This document shows, one piece after another, positions 11,601 to 22,108 of a stretch of 64,000 bases of DNA. Under the pieces are notes generated by a model. That model was given only the letters and a program-made list of their open reading frames with translations. It was not told where the DNA came from and searched no databases. The number at the start of each line of letters is the position of its first letter. The first letter of the stretch is position 1. The position numbers and the translations under genes were made by a program. Origin of the DNA: Rutpela maculata (Eukaryota > Arthropoda > Insecta > Coleoptera > Cerambycidae); contig OW386292.2 of NCBI GenBank assembly GCA_936432065.2, positions 135,113,460-135,177,459 of the forward strand, given 5' to 3'.

Positions 11601-13119
11601 ATTTCGACATCCATTTCAGTTGTTGGAGATGCTTCTGTTCATACTATGGCATGGATTCCCAAGTCAGAAAGTTAGACACATTATGTAGCAATATGGCGCC
11701 TATGTTGGCATCTAATATGGAACCAATGTTGGTGTCCAATATGAAGTCAATCTTGATATCCAATACTACGACAGTGTTTGATTGCAATATTGGATGCTTA
11801 TAGTCAAAATTTGTATTTCAATATATTGACACAATATGTTGATGCCATTATTGGCCAAATCAACTTGTGCTACAGAATATATGCCTAATACTCTCAGAAT
11901 ATTTTTTTCACCACTGTTTGTTGAAAACAATACCAAACTGCAATTTATAAAACTATATCAAATAAAGTGGCATTTTTGGCGTATGAGGCAATAGAGAATT
12001 TTAGTCCGAAAATGAAGGGGCGGTTAAGCAATAAGCTGGTTGCAGAAAAACATAAGCATAAACAGTTTCTTGGGCATTCTATGATTAGGATGTAGCCATA
12101 TTTAGTTTGATGCTTCATTACCAAAAAACTAGAAAAGTAGTTCAAAATCATCTAGTATCAAGATTAGTATTAAGTATCTAAGATATATTGATACGTACCA
12201 ATTCTGGAAGACATTGTTCTATCATTTTCTTCAATATGCGTCCGTCTTCAACATCAAGGGATATAACAGAACTATTTTTTACTGAACCCATGCAAAATCC
12301 ACATACGTCTTGATCTTCAGGAACATCAGTACCGTTCTCACTTTTGCTCAGGTAGACATCTTTCAAATCCAGTTTGACATCATCCTTGTTGTTAACGAAT
12401 GGAACTAAATAATCGTGAGTATTGAGGCACTCTGCTTTAAAATCAAAACAATTTATAAGCACTTCCGTACATTGGGTACACATGACGGGTTCCTGTATTG
12501 CAGCTAAATCCTAAAACAAAATTCGCTGAAACAACTAACGGTGGATTCATGCAAATGAATTAACTTATTTTAAATTAAGTTTAAAAGCTTAACAAGTGAG
12601 CGGTAACGTAAAACATTTAAGTTACCCAGGTGTGATGCGTTCCCATTGGTGTTAGGGTGATGGATTGAGTAATATTCATTAAAAAGACAAAACGATTATT
12701 ATCGGCCATGGTAGTATATTAATGTCATTGTACCTTTAAATTATCCACATAAAACAATTACTAAAAAATCGGATTGGAATTAATTTAAGAAGTTAAATGA
12801 TAACTATAACCTTCTTAAATTGCATCAACATGTCGTAATTTGCATGCAAGAACACTTCCGTTGAATACCAATGATGTATCTTTTTAATTTCATAATTAAA
12901 GTTAAATTCGGTTTGAGTAAATCCATCTTAAAATTTGTAACAAATATTGAGTTCAATTAGATTTATTCACACATATAAACTTTATAATTGAGCGATATTT
13001 TCGACACTTACTATTTGTGCTAGAACTATATCTAAGACGTCTTTCATATCCCCTTGTATAGCTTCAAAATTACTACACATTTTCAAACAAAGTCTGCATA
13101 GTCTTTCTCGGTTTCTCAT
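3815..13119 (-). CDS. Gene 1: double-ZAD C2H2 zinc-finger protein, 4 coding exons
   Basis: Joining 13119-13012, 12510-12199, 7748-7270 and 5663-3815 on the minus strand gives one open frame of 915 residues with GT-AG introns of phase 0, 0 and 2. Two ZAD-type zinc modules occupy residues 8-50 (C8, C11, C47, C50) and 106-154 (C106, C109, C151, C154). An acidic linker follows to about residue 300, with a VKPE motif of the SUMO-acceptor type. The rest is 18 C2H2 modules. ZAD proteins are insect nuclear factors in which the ZAD usually dimerises and the fingers bind DNA; the target here is unknown. The paralog at 24385-56223 has the same exon plan. The C-terminus is cut by a 2-nt deletion. The exon model is inferred from splice signals and paralog agreement, not from transcripts. 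Confidence 0.88.
5664..7269 (-). other. Intron 3 of gene 1
   Basis: The intron has a GTAATA donor at 7269 and a TTTCAG acceptor at 5664. The part at 5664-6190 matches the gene 2 intron at 25622-25900 and preserves the empty site (AATATGCCCAGAG near 6155-6165) where gene 2 carries a solo LTR. A short fragment at 6190-6225 matches the dispersed repeat at 27240 and 61390. I see no gene within it. Confidence 0.7.
7270..7748 (-). CDS. Gene 1 exon 3: second half of ZAD 2 and acidic linker
   Basis: This exon is 479 bp between an ATAG acceptor and a GTAATA donor, leaving two bases of a split arginine codon. It begins NLSIIKKPVICPACHESL, which supplies the closing CPAC pair of ZAD 2. The rest is an acidic, serine-rich linker with a VKPEP motif fitting a sumoylation consensus. 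The gene 2 exon is five codons longer in the linker. Confidence 0.87.
8284..10205. mobile_element. Unclassified 1.9 kb insertion in intron 2 of gene 1
   Basis: Gene 2 is continuous across this point (about 43150-43165), while gene 1 carries about 1.9 kb of extra, less AT-rich DNA. One edge is TTATTATCATGC followed by a C10 tract and A12; the other edge is GGATTGTAACA. Read on the minus strand it opens TGTTACAATCC, as some LTRs do, but I could not find a matching CA end or a clean target duplication. No coding frame in it is recognisable. Confidence 0.5.
10336..10560. repeat. Old MITE arm, CAGTGT family, in intron 2 of gene 1
   Basis: The block begins CACTGTGACTCAC and contains ATTTCCGATTTGAATCAAAT and GGATCTACTTATGACCAGAA. 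It matches the arms of the foldback at 51313-52021. The same fragment lies at 43284-43480 in gene 2, so it was present before the gene duplication. Confidence 0.65.
12199..12510 (-). CDS. Gene 1 exon 2: second half of ZAD 1 and first half of ZAD 2
   Basis: This exon is 312 bp or 104 codons, phase 0 at both ends, between a TTTTAG acceptor and a GTACGT donor. It carries the CTQC pair that closes ZAD 1, an FDFKAEC helix, a variable acidic spacer, and the CGFC pair that opens ZAD 2. It differs from the gene 2 exon at about 20 of 104 residues, mostly in the spacer, while the cysteines are unchanged. Confidence 0.88.
12511..13011 (-). other. Intron 1 of gene 1
   Basis: This 501-bp intron has a GTAAGT donor and a TTTTAG acceptor, and is homologous to gene 2 intron 1 (55550-56115). 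No internal feature is seen. Confidence 0.8.
13012..13119 (-). CDS. Gene 1 exon 1: start codon and first half of ZAD 1
   Basis: This exon is 108 bp, exactly 36 codons, beginning with ATG at 13119-13117 and ending at a GTAAGT donor. It encodes the CRLCL motif (C8, C11) that opens a ZAD, followed by a helical stretch. The gene 2 exon at 56116-56223 has the same length, start and donor, which supports this start over any upstream one. No in-frame ATG is needed upstream. Confidence 0.85.
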
Positions 13120-13500
13120 TTTCTACAACACAACAAATGTGTAACAAGTAAACGACTTTTTAATAAGTGATATAATCTTTAAACAATCTTGCTTTACAGT
13201 CGAGTAAAAGTTTATACAACCAACATAACCTTATTTATTCTACTTCGCGATGCCTCAGTGCCTCGTATGACGTTGCTACATTCACGACTTCAAATGTAGT
13301 AGACTAAAAACTAGAGATGGGTCGTTATTTCTGAAACGCAATTTCGTCACGGTATCACGGTATTATTAGGTAACGAACCGTCCCCCTAATAGACGCAAAA
13401 AATATCCGGTTACTCGGAACAAACGGTAGATGTTTGACTGGGCCTAGTAAAAAAATAACAAAATAATTCTTTATAAAATAAAAACACTTTCCTGATAGCA
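13120..13500 (-). promoter_or_regulatory. Conserved 5' flank of gene 1
   Basis: About 370 bp upstream of the start is collinear with the gene 2 flank (56224-57200), including an AAACGACTTTTTAATAAGT block, an ACATAACCTTATTTATTCTAC block and a GGTTACTCGGAACAAACGGT block. It therefore belongs to the duplicated unit and probably contains the promoter and 5' UTR. I cannot place a transcription start. Confidence 0.5.
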
Positions 13501-13960
13501 CTAGATTTATTAGTATGACGTTTAATGTATGTATCATTAGCTTTGAGTTTAGCATTTGCAATTGCAATGTTAGTTTCTCTATGTTCTGGAGGCATTACAT
13601 TTACAGTTTCTTGCAAAAAGTGTATCCCTCATACCACTTAATTTTTTCGCGAACCAGGTCACTAGGTGTTTTTTTGTTTGAACTTTTTCTCTGGAAAGAC
13701 ATACTCAACTGCATTGCATGTACACATGCTCTCCATTCTATAAATTGTTTTAAACAAAACAAACAAAAACACGGTAAACAATCTACAATTTGAGGAAAAA
13801 CTATACAACACATGAAACTGTCTTTGTATAATGAAAACTGTATTTAAAACTGCATTCCTCAATAGTTGATAGCACAAAAAGGTAAAGGGAATCTGTGAAT
13901 TTCAAATTGAAAAGTTGACGCAAAACTTCTCGCATCGCAAAAGCAGTCAATCACGGTCAA

Positions 13961-14474
13961 TGGGGCTCGTGCACCGTTTGACAGCTTGGAGGTCACACAA
14001 CCTCGTTAACCTCAATAATTCTTCTTCTTCTAGTGCTGTCCCCTTAAAGGGCTCGTGCACCGTACGACAGCCGACATTTTTGGAGGGAGGAGAACGAGAC
14101 ACAACATCACAATCACAAGAAAACTACGAACTGCACATGGAGAAGTCGGAAAATTTGAGGTTGCGTTCCCTTCTCCTCCCTCCAAAAATATCGGCTGTCA
14201 AACGGTCCACGAGCCCTTTAAGGAGATAGCACTAGAAGAAGAGGAATAATTGAGGTTAACGAGGTTGTGTGACTTCCAAGAATGTAGGCTGTCAAACGGT
14301 GCACGAGCCTCATACTTTACTAATTGTTAGCACGCAAAAGTTAAAAAAAATCTGCTGGGAATCTTGCATTTATTAATGATCGCTAACCTCTGTTAAGGGG
14401 ACAGCACTAGAAGAAGATTAATTGAGGTTAGGTGTTGTGTGACCTCCAAGCTGTCAAACGGTGCACGAGCTCCA
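13961..14474. mobile_element. Foldback repeat, GCTCGTGCACCG family, copy A
   Basis: GCTCGTGCACCGTTTGACAG or a variant occurs at 13963 and 14048 on the plus strand and in reverse at about 14190, 14287 and 14450. It makes two nested inverted repeats around CTCCTCCCTCCAAAAAT stems. A second copy with the same layout and orientation lies at 16326-16852. The open frames here are by-products of the palindrome. Confidence 0.75.
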
Positions 14475-14953
14475 TACGTCCATGAAATCATAAATCAGAA
14501 AATATAGGTTAGGTATTACGTCATTATTCAAATTTGTTGGTGAAGTTAGATGTTTTTGAACTTGAAAATTATATTTCCTTTGAACAAACTGCACCCTAAG
14601 CTCCTCCTACTACTCTACAACACCCCCAACCACCAATGACAAGCACCCTCTCCTCCCACAACATAAACCTTTATGCTACTCCCAGATATAAAATAGTTTT
14701 GAAAGGACTTTTTATTTACATTATTCATAAAATGTCAATTCCTCTTATACCCCCCACCCCCTCTCAACATGCACTCTCCCGAACCATTACAAGCTTGAAA
14801 ATGGTATAACTAAAACTTTTCTCATACTTTTTTTTATCTGCAGAAATATATAACCTTGTACCTGTTTTATTCCCTCTCCCTACATCCAAAGCAACAAAGA
14901 TACAAAGAAAGATATCTGGGCACAGATCAAACAAACCCCAGATGTTTCACCTA

Positions 14954-15184
14954 CAGCCAGTTTCACAATCGTTGGTTAACTAATGGTTAGGATTTGACCA
15001 ATAGTTTATTATAAAGATCTATTACATTGACAGCCAGTTTTACAACTGTTGGTTAATTAATAGTTAGGATTTGACCAACGATTTATTACTATAAAGGTAA
15101 GAATATCTGTAGTGTTGTGTTATAACTTTCAGGTTCTGGTTAGCCAACTAAAAATAAGATAACCAACGATTGTGAAACTGGCTG
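14954..15184. mobile_element. MITE with CAGCCAGTTTCACAATCG ends, 3-bp TSD
   Basis: The terminal inverted repeats are CAGCCAGTTTCACAATCGTT and its reverse complement. The flanks are CTA and TTA, and the empty site in the relative at 56406-56890 reads CACTTAATAG. A 3-bp duplication of TWA type suggests PIF/Harbinger. The left half contains an internal tandem duplication of about 90 bp. Confidence 0.7.
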
Positions 15185-15337
15185 TTAATAGTATTCCCTA
15201 TGCAACCAGTTTCATTTTTTGTCGTGTGACGTATACCTTCCAGGATTCTGCGCACAAGACATAAATAGAGCAACCTAGCGGTTGACATAGAAGTTAAGAC
15301 CAGCGAGTATAAAGTCACAGGAGGAAGTGTTTAGTAC

Positions 15338-15750
15338 TAGTGATGCAGATATTCGGATGATTTCGGTACTCGGATTACACGGAATCGGATGACAAGAATA
15401 TTCGGATTAATCATCCGATGTCGAATTAAATTTTCACTATAGGTATTAGTGATGTGATATCGCGATTTTTCAAACACTCTGTCAACAGTAGTTGCGATCG
15501 TGGTTAAAGCGAATGCAAGTGGCACTGATGTTAGTAATTTTTCTCCCCAGATCTCAGAATCGATGAGCGGGGGGGAGAAATCTAAAAAACATTTTATTAT
15601 CCAAATGCACGATTGACAGTTGTTTTTTGTTTTGTACTTAAAATTAATCCGAGTATATTTTATTCGGATGAAATTTTAATACTCGGAATCAAGCGAGTAT
15701 TTTGATACTCGGATTAACCGAGTATTTTAATTCGAATTCGCCCAACACTA
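15338..15750. mobile_element. hAT-like MITE, 8-bp TSD TTTAGTAC
   Basis: The element starts TAGTGATGCAGAT, ends CGCCCAACACTA, and is flanked by perfect 8-bp duplications TTTAGTAC (15330-15337 and 15751-15758). The relative at 56406-56890 shows the unoccupied site GTGTTTAGTACTGAAATC. The 8-bp duplication and YAGTG ends fit hAT. The interior has repeated ATTCGGAT and ACTCGGATT motifs. Confidence 0.85.
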
Positions 15751-16325
15751 TTTAGTACTGAAATCTCAGAGATGGAAGTCGTCATCAGCTACACCAGTGA
15801 TATTAATTATTTTGGAATGTAGTGTATTGTATTGAAGCTTAGAGTTGTTATTCTTATACATTTAAGTGGTTTTTTGAGCATTTATTAGGCGGCTTTTAAT
15901 TATCATGTGTCATCAGCTCCCTCCTGTGACTATTCTCGCTGGTTAAGACTGCTTGGTATATGCGCAGATCACTACACAAATTGGCACCTTCCAAGAGTTG
16001 ATTTATTATCTAAACCATGAAACGTCATAAGTGAAACATCTGGTTTGTTTGATCTGTGATCTGGGTCTAAGTTCTGAATAAATCAGATAAATGAACACTT
16101 GCAATAAGTTCTAAATCAACAGACAAAAAAAAACAAAAAAAAAACCTAACCTAAACATCTCCACACAACAGAATGGTTCGAGAGAAAGGAATTGGCATTT
16201 TATTAATAACGTAAATAAAAATTCCTTTTAAAACTATTTTATATCTGGGAGTAACATTAAAGGTTTATGTTGTGGGAGGAGAGGGTGCTTGTCATTGGGG
16301 GGTCGGGGGTGTTGGGGTATTGTAT

Positions 16326-16852
16326 GGGGCTCGTGCACCGTTTGACAGTTTGGACCTCACACAACCTCGTTAACCTCAATGATTCTTCTTTTTCTAGTGC
16401 TGTCCGCTTAAAGGGCTCGTGCAGCGTATGACAGCCGACATTTTTGGAGGGAGGAGAACGGAACATAACGTGACAAACACAAGAAAACTACGAACTGCAC
16501 ATGGAGAAATCTAAAAATTTGAAGCCGTGTCTCCTCCTCCTTCCAAAAATGTCGGATGTCAAACGGTCCACGAGCCCTTTAAGGGGACAGCACTAGAAGA
16601 AGAAGAATGATTGAGGTTAACGATGTTGTGTGAGCTCCAAGAATGTCGGTCGTTAAACGGTGTACGAGCCCCATACTTTACTAATTGAGAGCACGCCATG
16701 ATAGCACGCAAAGGAAAAAAACAGCTGGGAATTTTGCATTTATTAATGATCGCTAACCTCTGTTAAGGGGACAGCACTAGAAGTAGAAGAATAATTGAGG
16801 TTAGGTGTTGTGTGACCTCGAAGCTATGAAACGGTGCACGAGCTTCATAGCA
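16326..16852. mobile_element. Foldback repeat, GCTCGTGCACCG family, copy B
   Basis: This is the second copy of the foldback at 13961-14474, in the same orientation about 2.4 kb away, with the motif at 16327 and 16413 and in reverse at about 16555, 16653 and 16824. It has more substitutions than copy A. Confidence 0.75.
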
Positions 16853-17973
16853 ACGAGGTCTAAAGTATAGAGGGGCAATCCCAATTCAGTATACGTACGG
16901 TTTGTTTGGACAAACAATAAACGCCCGAGGGACGCAGTGGGGGTGCATTTGTTGGCCCTAGTCGCCAAGATTTGCAGTGGAGTACTGCTTTAAGGGATAC
17001 AATTAATGAATGAATATTGTTTTTTATTGCTGTTCTATTATTAGTTGAGCTCAAATCTATTAGTCAAATTGCTGTAGAAGTAGTAATAAATTATATTATA
17101 TTTAAAAACGGAGTACATGCTGCTCTATATATTTTTAAAATATTCGCAAATTCCTTAACGTTAAGTTCAAGTGACGCCCATGCGGACTAGTTGCTTGAAT
17201 ATGTTCTGGCCATGTGCCACCACCCCTACTTTTCCAGTCTCTCCTTATTATGTCGCTGCTCCATAGTATAGCACCATCTCCTCCCACAACATAAACCTTT
17301 ATGCTACTATCAGACATAAAATAGTTTTATTTACATTAATAAAATGCCAATTCCTCACTACCGAACCATTCTGTTACGTGAAGAGGTTTAAGTTAGATAT
17401 TTTTTTTGTTTTTTTTTATCTGTTGATTTAGAGCTTATTGCATGTGTTCATTTGTCTGATTTTTTCAGAACTTAGACCTAGATATCTTTCTTTGTATCTT
17501 TGTTGCTTTGGACGTAGGGAGAGGAAATAAAAAGTCTTAGTTATACCATTTTCAAGCTTGTAATGGTTCGGGAGAGTGCATGTTTTGAAGAGGGGGAAGG
17601 GGGGGGGTATAAGAGGAATTGACATTTTATGAATTATGTAAATAAAAAGTTCTTTTAAAACTATTTTATATCTGGGAGTAGCATAAAGGTTTATGTTGTG
17701 GGAGGAGAGGGTGCTTGTCATTGGGGGTTGGGGGTGTTGGAGTATTGTATAGTAGTAGGGGGAGCCTAGGATGCAGTTTATTTAAAGGAAATGATTTTCA
17801 AGTTCAAAAACATCTAAGAATGTGTGCTAATGTAAACTGATTCTAATAACCCATATAAAACTTATAATCAAAACCAGTCATTTATATATTCTAGGGGACA
17901 CTTTTTACAGAGTTCAAATATCTTTAGTTATCAAGAAAATGGCCCAGGAGTTTTAAGTAGGACAGCCAGTATA

Positions 17974-18160
17974 TCGGCACTGTAGCTCAGTCTGTTAAGG
18001 CGTATTGAGTGGAGAATGTCGGCCGACTATCTACCGCGTTCTAAGTTCGAGCCCCAGTACCGACAATGCCGGTGGGTATGGATATATGTCTGCATTACCG
18101 GATAGCCTTGGCTTTGGATTTGGGGTTGTCTGCTAGTTATGTCATATAGTGAAAGAACAG
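17974..18160 (+). repeat. tRNA-derived SINE
   Basis: An A-box-like TGTAGCTCAGTCTGTTAAGG lies at 17981-18000 and a B-box GTTCGAGCCCC at 18045-18055. The body ends with GGCTTTGGATTTGGGGTTGT. The same head and tail occur at 38425-38640. The cloverleaf is not intact, so this is a SINE and not a tRNA gene. Confidence 0.8.
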
Positions 18161-18275
18161 TTCAAATTTTCGATATTTTGAAAAGAGGAGCACAGTGACT
18201 TCTAGGGTTGGTATTTTATATCAATCTGATATATATTTTTTGTAAGATAAAGGCGTTGCACCTCTTTGTATTTTA

Positions 18276-18800
18276 TTACTCCAAAGAATCCTTATGTGGC
18301 GGCAGATAACTTGTGAGATAACATTTATATGTTGCCTGATATGAACAAAAGTCATATTCTTCCACTGTTACTTCCCAAGAATAATCTTTTTTTGTTTTAA
18401 AATTTTCAATCAAAATTACACAATCTGTACAAATTTGCTTTGAAGCGTCCTTATGAATCAGCAAATGAACACGTCTCTATTGTATGATACAAACAACAAT
18501 CACATCTGCACAGATACTTCTGAAGGACCCTTATGCACCACTGAATGTTTGGCAAAGCTACTTTCCCTGGCCCGATATGAATATGTCACATTTTTTTTTT
18601 TTTTATTATTATTTCTCAAGTGTGACAGCAAATGTCTTTTAAGGTGACCTTCTTGTCTTGTCTAAAATGAACCAGTCACATGTATACATTGTTTCTTCTG
18701 AAAAACACTTATGGACAAGCAAATGTCTTTTAATATGATTTTTTGTCTTGTCTGATGTGAACAAGAGTCACATTTATATATTGTTATTTCTGAAGGACCC
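18276..18800 (-). pseudogene. Decayed C2H2 fingers, distal part of the old gene 2 array
   Basis: On the minus strand there are five to six degraded modules (for example YDFCSYQATYKC, and AAATGTGACTCTTGTTCA near 18760). Frameshifts, a run of T and lost cysteines rule out function. The block joins the remnant at 22919 once the two intervening insertions are removed: GGTATAT on one side and ATATAAGGGTCC on the other make up the usual GGTACATAAG linker sequence. Confidence 0.75.
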
Positions 18801-19092
18801 TTATATAATAATAATAATAATAATAACCCAGCAAACATAAATATATAGCATATACGTAAATGCTACGTAAACTAAGTTTCGCAGAAGTAACGTGCTATGT
18901 AAAATGTGACGCATAATCATATGTGCATACTCTGCGAAATGTCAGCAACATGTGCATATGATTTTTACATAGTGAAGAGGTAACACTGTGACCTCACGGT
19001 ATAGAACAAATGACGTAGCGTATATGTATATTCAACCACTTGCTATGTAAAGCATAGGTAACTAATTGTATCTCTTTATAATGTAGCATATA

Positions 19093-19317
19093 CACTGAAA
19101 AAAAAATGGTTTGATTCAAGAATATATTGGTTTATATATATATACGCAAATAAATATATTCTTCATATAAAACAAGTACATTTATTTCAAGAATAATTAA
19201 TTTACTACCAGCTTTTGATTACTTGCCACAAATGTATTTGTTTTATATGAAGAATACATTTATTTGCGTATATATAAACCAATATATGCTTGAATCAAAC
19301 CATTTTTTTTTTCAGTG
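19093..19317. mobile_element. 225-bp MITE with CACTGAAAAAAA ends, TA target
   Basis: It is a near-perfect hairpin with ends CACTGAAAAAAAAATGG, arms of about 95 bp, and TA on both sides (19091-19092, 19318-19319). The flanking GTATATTCAACCACTTG also occurs at 19026. The TA duplication suggests a Tc1/mariner-type non-autonomous element. Confidence 0.85.
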
Positions 19318-19674
19318 TATGTATATTCAACCACTTGATAGTGACCTGTATGTTCTTTAGAAAGCAGCTATACGATATTTTTTCTTCTCCACTGATGTAT
19401 ACCCACCTATCTATCTTGCCTTGCATTCCTAGTAAAGCTCAAATTTCATTTAATTTATTTTATTAACTGTTGATTTAGGAGAGATTAATACTAGTGTCTT
19501 TTGTGTAACTATTCTATATTCAAGTTAACTAAGTATCTACAATAAGTGTTAAGCATTTCTCGGGTCGTTTCTGATTGTACTCGTTCTTTGGTCAGCCTTC
19601 ATCACTCTGACATTGCTATTTGAACATCAGTTACACAACCTGTGAAAATAATTGAAATATTAGTCTATTTCATA

Positions 19675-20367
19675 TAGGGGGTGGTGCACCATTTAAAACT
19701 CCCCAGGCTTGTAATTTTCTTATTTTGTAAGGCACATCAAATTGTAGATATTTTTAAAGCATTTAAAAAAAAATTTCCTTGAATATTTTTTTACGTCACC
19801 CTGTGCATGAACTACATTAATGTTTTCTTATAAAGGTTTTAATTAGCTTCAATTTATATTATTACGTCATATTCGAAATTCTTTTTGGTTTTAGAGAAAG
19901 GAATTAAAAACACTCCAAACTGATTTTTTTTTTATTACTTTGAAAGGAATGTAAATAATAATTTTATGCTTTATCTGTAAAAGACATATCACAAACAATA
20001 TTCAGCGTAATAAAACAGTAACAAAAAATTTAAAAAAATATTTTTAAAAACTAACTTATATTAAAATGTACTAAGTAAGAAATTGCAATTTTTTTATTTC
20101 TTAAGTTTTTTTATTTTAATAATATAAATTGAAGCTAATTAAAATCTTTATAAGAAAACAATAACACAGTCCATGTACAGGGTGAGGTAAAAAAATATTC
20201 AAAGAAATTAAGTTTCCTTTCTTAACCATTCAAAAAAAAATTAATCAGTCTGTATGGATATTTAAAGGCTTTAAAAATGTCTACAAGTTGATGTGCCCAA
20301 CATGGTCATCGCTTCGAAAATAAAAAAGTTACAAGTCTGGGGAGTTTTAAGTGGCGCACCCTGTATA
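19675..20367. mobile_element. Foldback element with CAGGGTGCGCCAC-type ends
   Basis: The left arm (19675-19875, GTGGTGCACCATTTAAAACT) pairs with the right arm (about 20100-20367, AGTTTTAAGTGGCGCACCCT). Both arms contain AATATAAATTGAAGCTAAT or its complement, so they pair over about 200 bp. The flanks are TATA. No coding content is seen. Confidence 0.75.
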
Positions 20368-22108
20368 GTGTAGTAAATCTGGTTATATAGCTTGTATCCC
20401 TTTACTAAATTGTGAAGAAAACTAGATGCAAACTATTTTGATCAATTTGTTAAGTTATTAAACAATTTATGATAGCTTAAATAATAATGTATATATTTTA
20501 ACAAAACTTTACGAAAACACGCTTCCAATGGAATGGAAAATTTGAGGTCGATCCGATAAGTTTCAGAAGTATACTGCTTTAAACATGAAACGATGTGCTC
20601 AAAGTGCTGTCATTCAATCCGAAAGTCTGCCTCAAAGTTGAGTTTACACTGTTAAAACCCAGCTATTTAAAATCAGATTTGTCTAATCTGTCAGAGATGG
20701 TGATTTGGGGACTATTGGAGTATTTCAACATAAGAGTATGCAGCATATAACTGCCAAAAAAAAGGGGAATGAAAATGCAACTAGGAGTGAATGACTTCAC
20801 GCAGCTTCTATATTCTTGATTAATTTTAAAGCCTCTTAGATCTTAGAATATCCTGGTTTTTTGAATTTCGCTCTAAAATTAAGAGATTTTTTTACAAAAT
20901 GTAATAAAAAAATATGCTAAATAAGCCCATTAAATCATCACACCAAATTTCAAGTGGAAATGTTTATAACAACGACAAAAAAACAATAACAAAGTCGAAA
21001 ATTGAACCGTTGACTGTTTAAGTGCATCAAGTCATAGAACAATTTGTTTTAGAATGTAGATTTTTCTCCTACTCTTCAGTGGTTAACAAAATTTTTTTAA
21101 ACTATTTAAAATCATTTTAAATTTTTTATAAAGAACGTTTTTTCTCAGAATTAAACAATTAAAAATTATTAGAATGCTTCAAAAGATCACAAAAAAGAAA
21201 CAATTTAAAAAAACGGGGTTTTCTACGCCAATTGGCAGCCGTGAAGCATGAAAAAAATGCATTTGTTAAATAACTCAAAAAAATTGTTTTAAATAATTTT
21301 AAAATACCTACTTATTTATGCAACAAGTGTGTAAAGCAGTACTTTTTTCATGCATAAGTTGTAGACAAGTGCATCAATCTTGTGAGAATCCCATGATAAA
21401 AGTAGTTTCTTTAACAGTCATATATGTAAACAAATTGTTAATTAACGCCACTGAAAAGTAAACAATCAACGATTCAATTTTCAAACTTGTTACTGTTTCT
21501 TAAGCGTTTTTTGTATAAATATTAAATTATATTATACTATTACATTCACCGAGAGCCATTTGATATAAGAAAATGTGCGGGGACCTTTACCAAGATGATT
21601 TAATTCTACCAGAAGCATATTTTTAATAATGACAAATCTTAATTGTCTTAATTTATTGCAACAAAATTAACCATGAAGTTTTAGACAATTTTAGTTTTCT
21701 TCGTAGTTTTATAATGATCAAATTAATTTTTTTAATGGCGATACAAGCAATATCATTAATCACAAGACAACAAGAAAAGGGGCTGCGCTTTTGATCAGAA
21801 CCATCTAATCCTGTTTTTTAACATGTTGAAACCGATTCTGATATTAAAAAAAAAATTATCAGTTTTTGGTTACCACCCCTTTTATCCCCTAAAAAGGGGC
21901 AATGGATTTGTCCTAAGGTTATGATCTAATTTTTCTGAATTATTTTGACGTGCTTAAGCCAATTTTGGACAAAAGAAAAATTGCAGGAAAATATTAGCCT
22001 CCTTTACACATACAAAATCTTGAAATATATGTACAATACAATAACGAACACAAAGTAGGTGCTATAAGATGTCGGTAAACAATAACCATACCTATGCATA
22101 GTACTTAC

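Larger units (their letters stand above)
7749..12198 (-). other. Intron 2 of gene 1
   Basis: This 4.45 kb intron has a GTACGT donor and an ATAG acceptor. The parts at 7749-8280, 10205-11150 and 11150-11990 are collinear with gene 2 intron 2 (42681-43160, 43160-44083, 46706-47515). It contains a 1.9 kb insertion missing from gene 2 and an old MITE arm shared by both copies, so that MITE predates the duplication. Confidence 0.75.
14921..16058. mobile_element. Foldback DNA transposon, CACAGATCAAAC ends, 7-bp TSD
   Basis: The ends are CACAGATCAAACAAACC and its reverse complement, with a 7-bp duplication ATCTGGG on both sides. The core matches the 485-bp relative at 56406-56890, but here two further elements interrupt it (14954-15184 and 15338-15750). 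No transposase is visible, so the element is non-autonomous. Confidence 0.8.
14485..17830. repeat. Host repeat unit and its inverted copy around the foldback nest
   Basis: Sequence at 14540-14920 (motifs TCCTCCCACAACATAAACC and CATTACAAGCTTGAAAATGG) recurs in reverse at 16180-16320 and 17275-17830. The reverse copy at about 17475 keeps the undisturbed site GATATCTAGGTCTAAG, which bounds the insertion at 14921-16058. The whole block is a nest of repeats with no gene. Confidence 0.7.

Noticed and set aside
13915..14249. 104- and 64-codon frames upstream of gene 1
   Set aside because: They lie within the GCTCGTGCACCG foldback repeat, with similar accidental frames in its second copy.
17974..18060. 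tRNA gene
   Set aside because: A and B boxes are present but the arms do not pair as a tRNA, and a SINE body with a tail shared with 38425-38640 follows.
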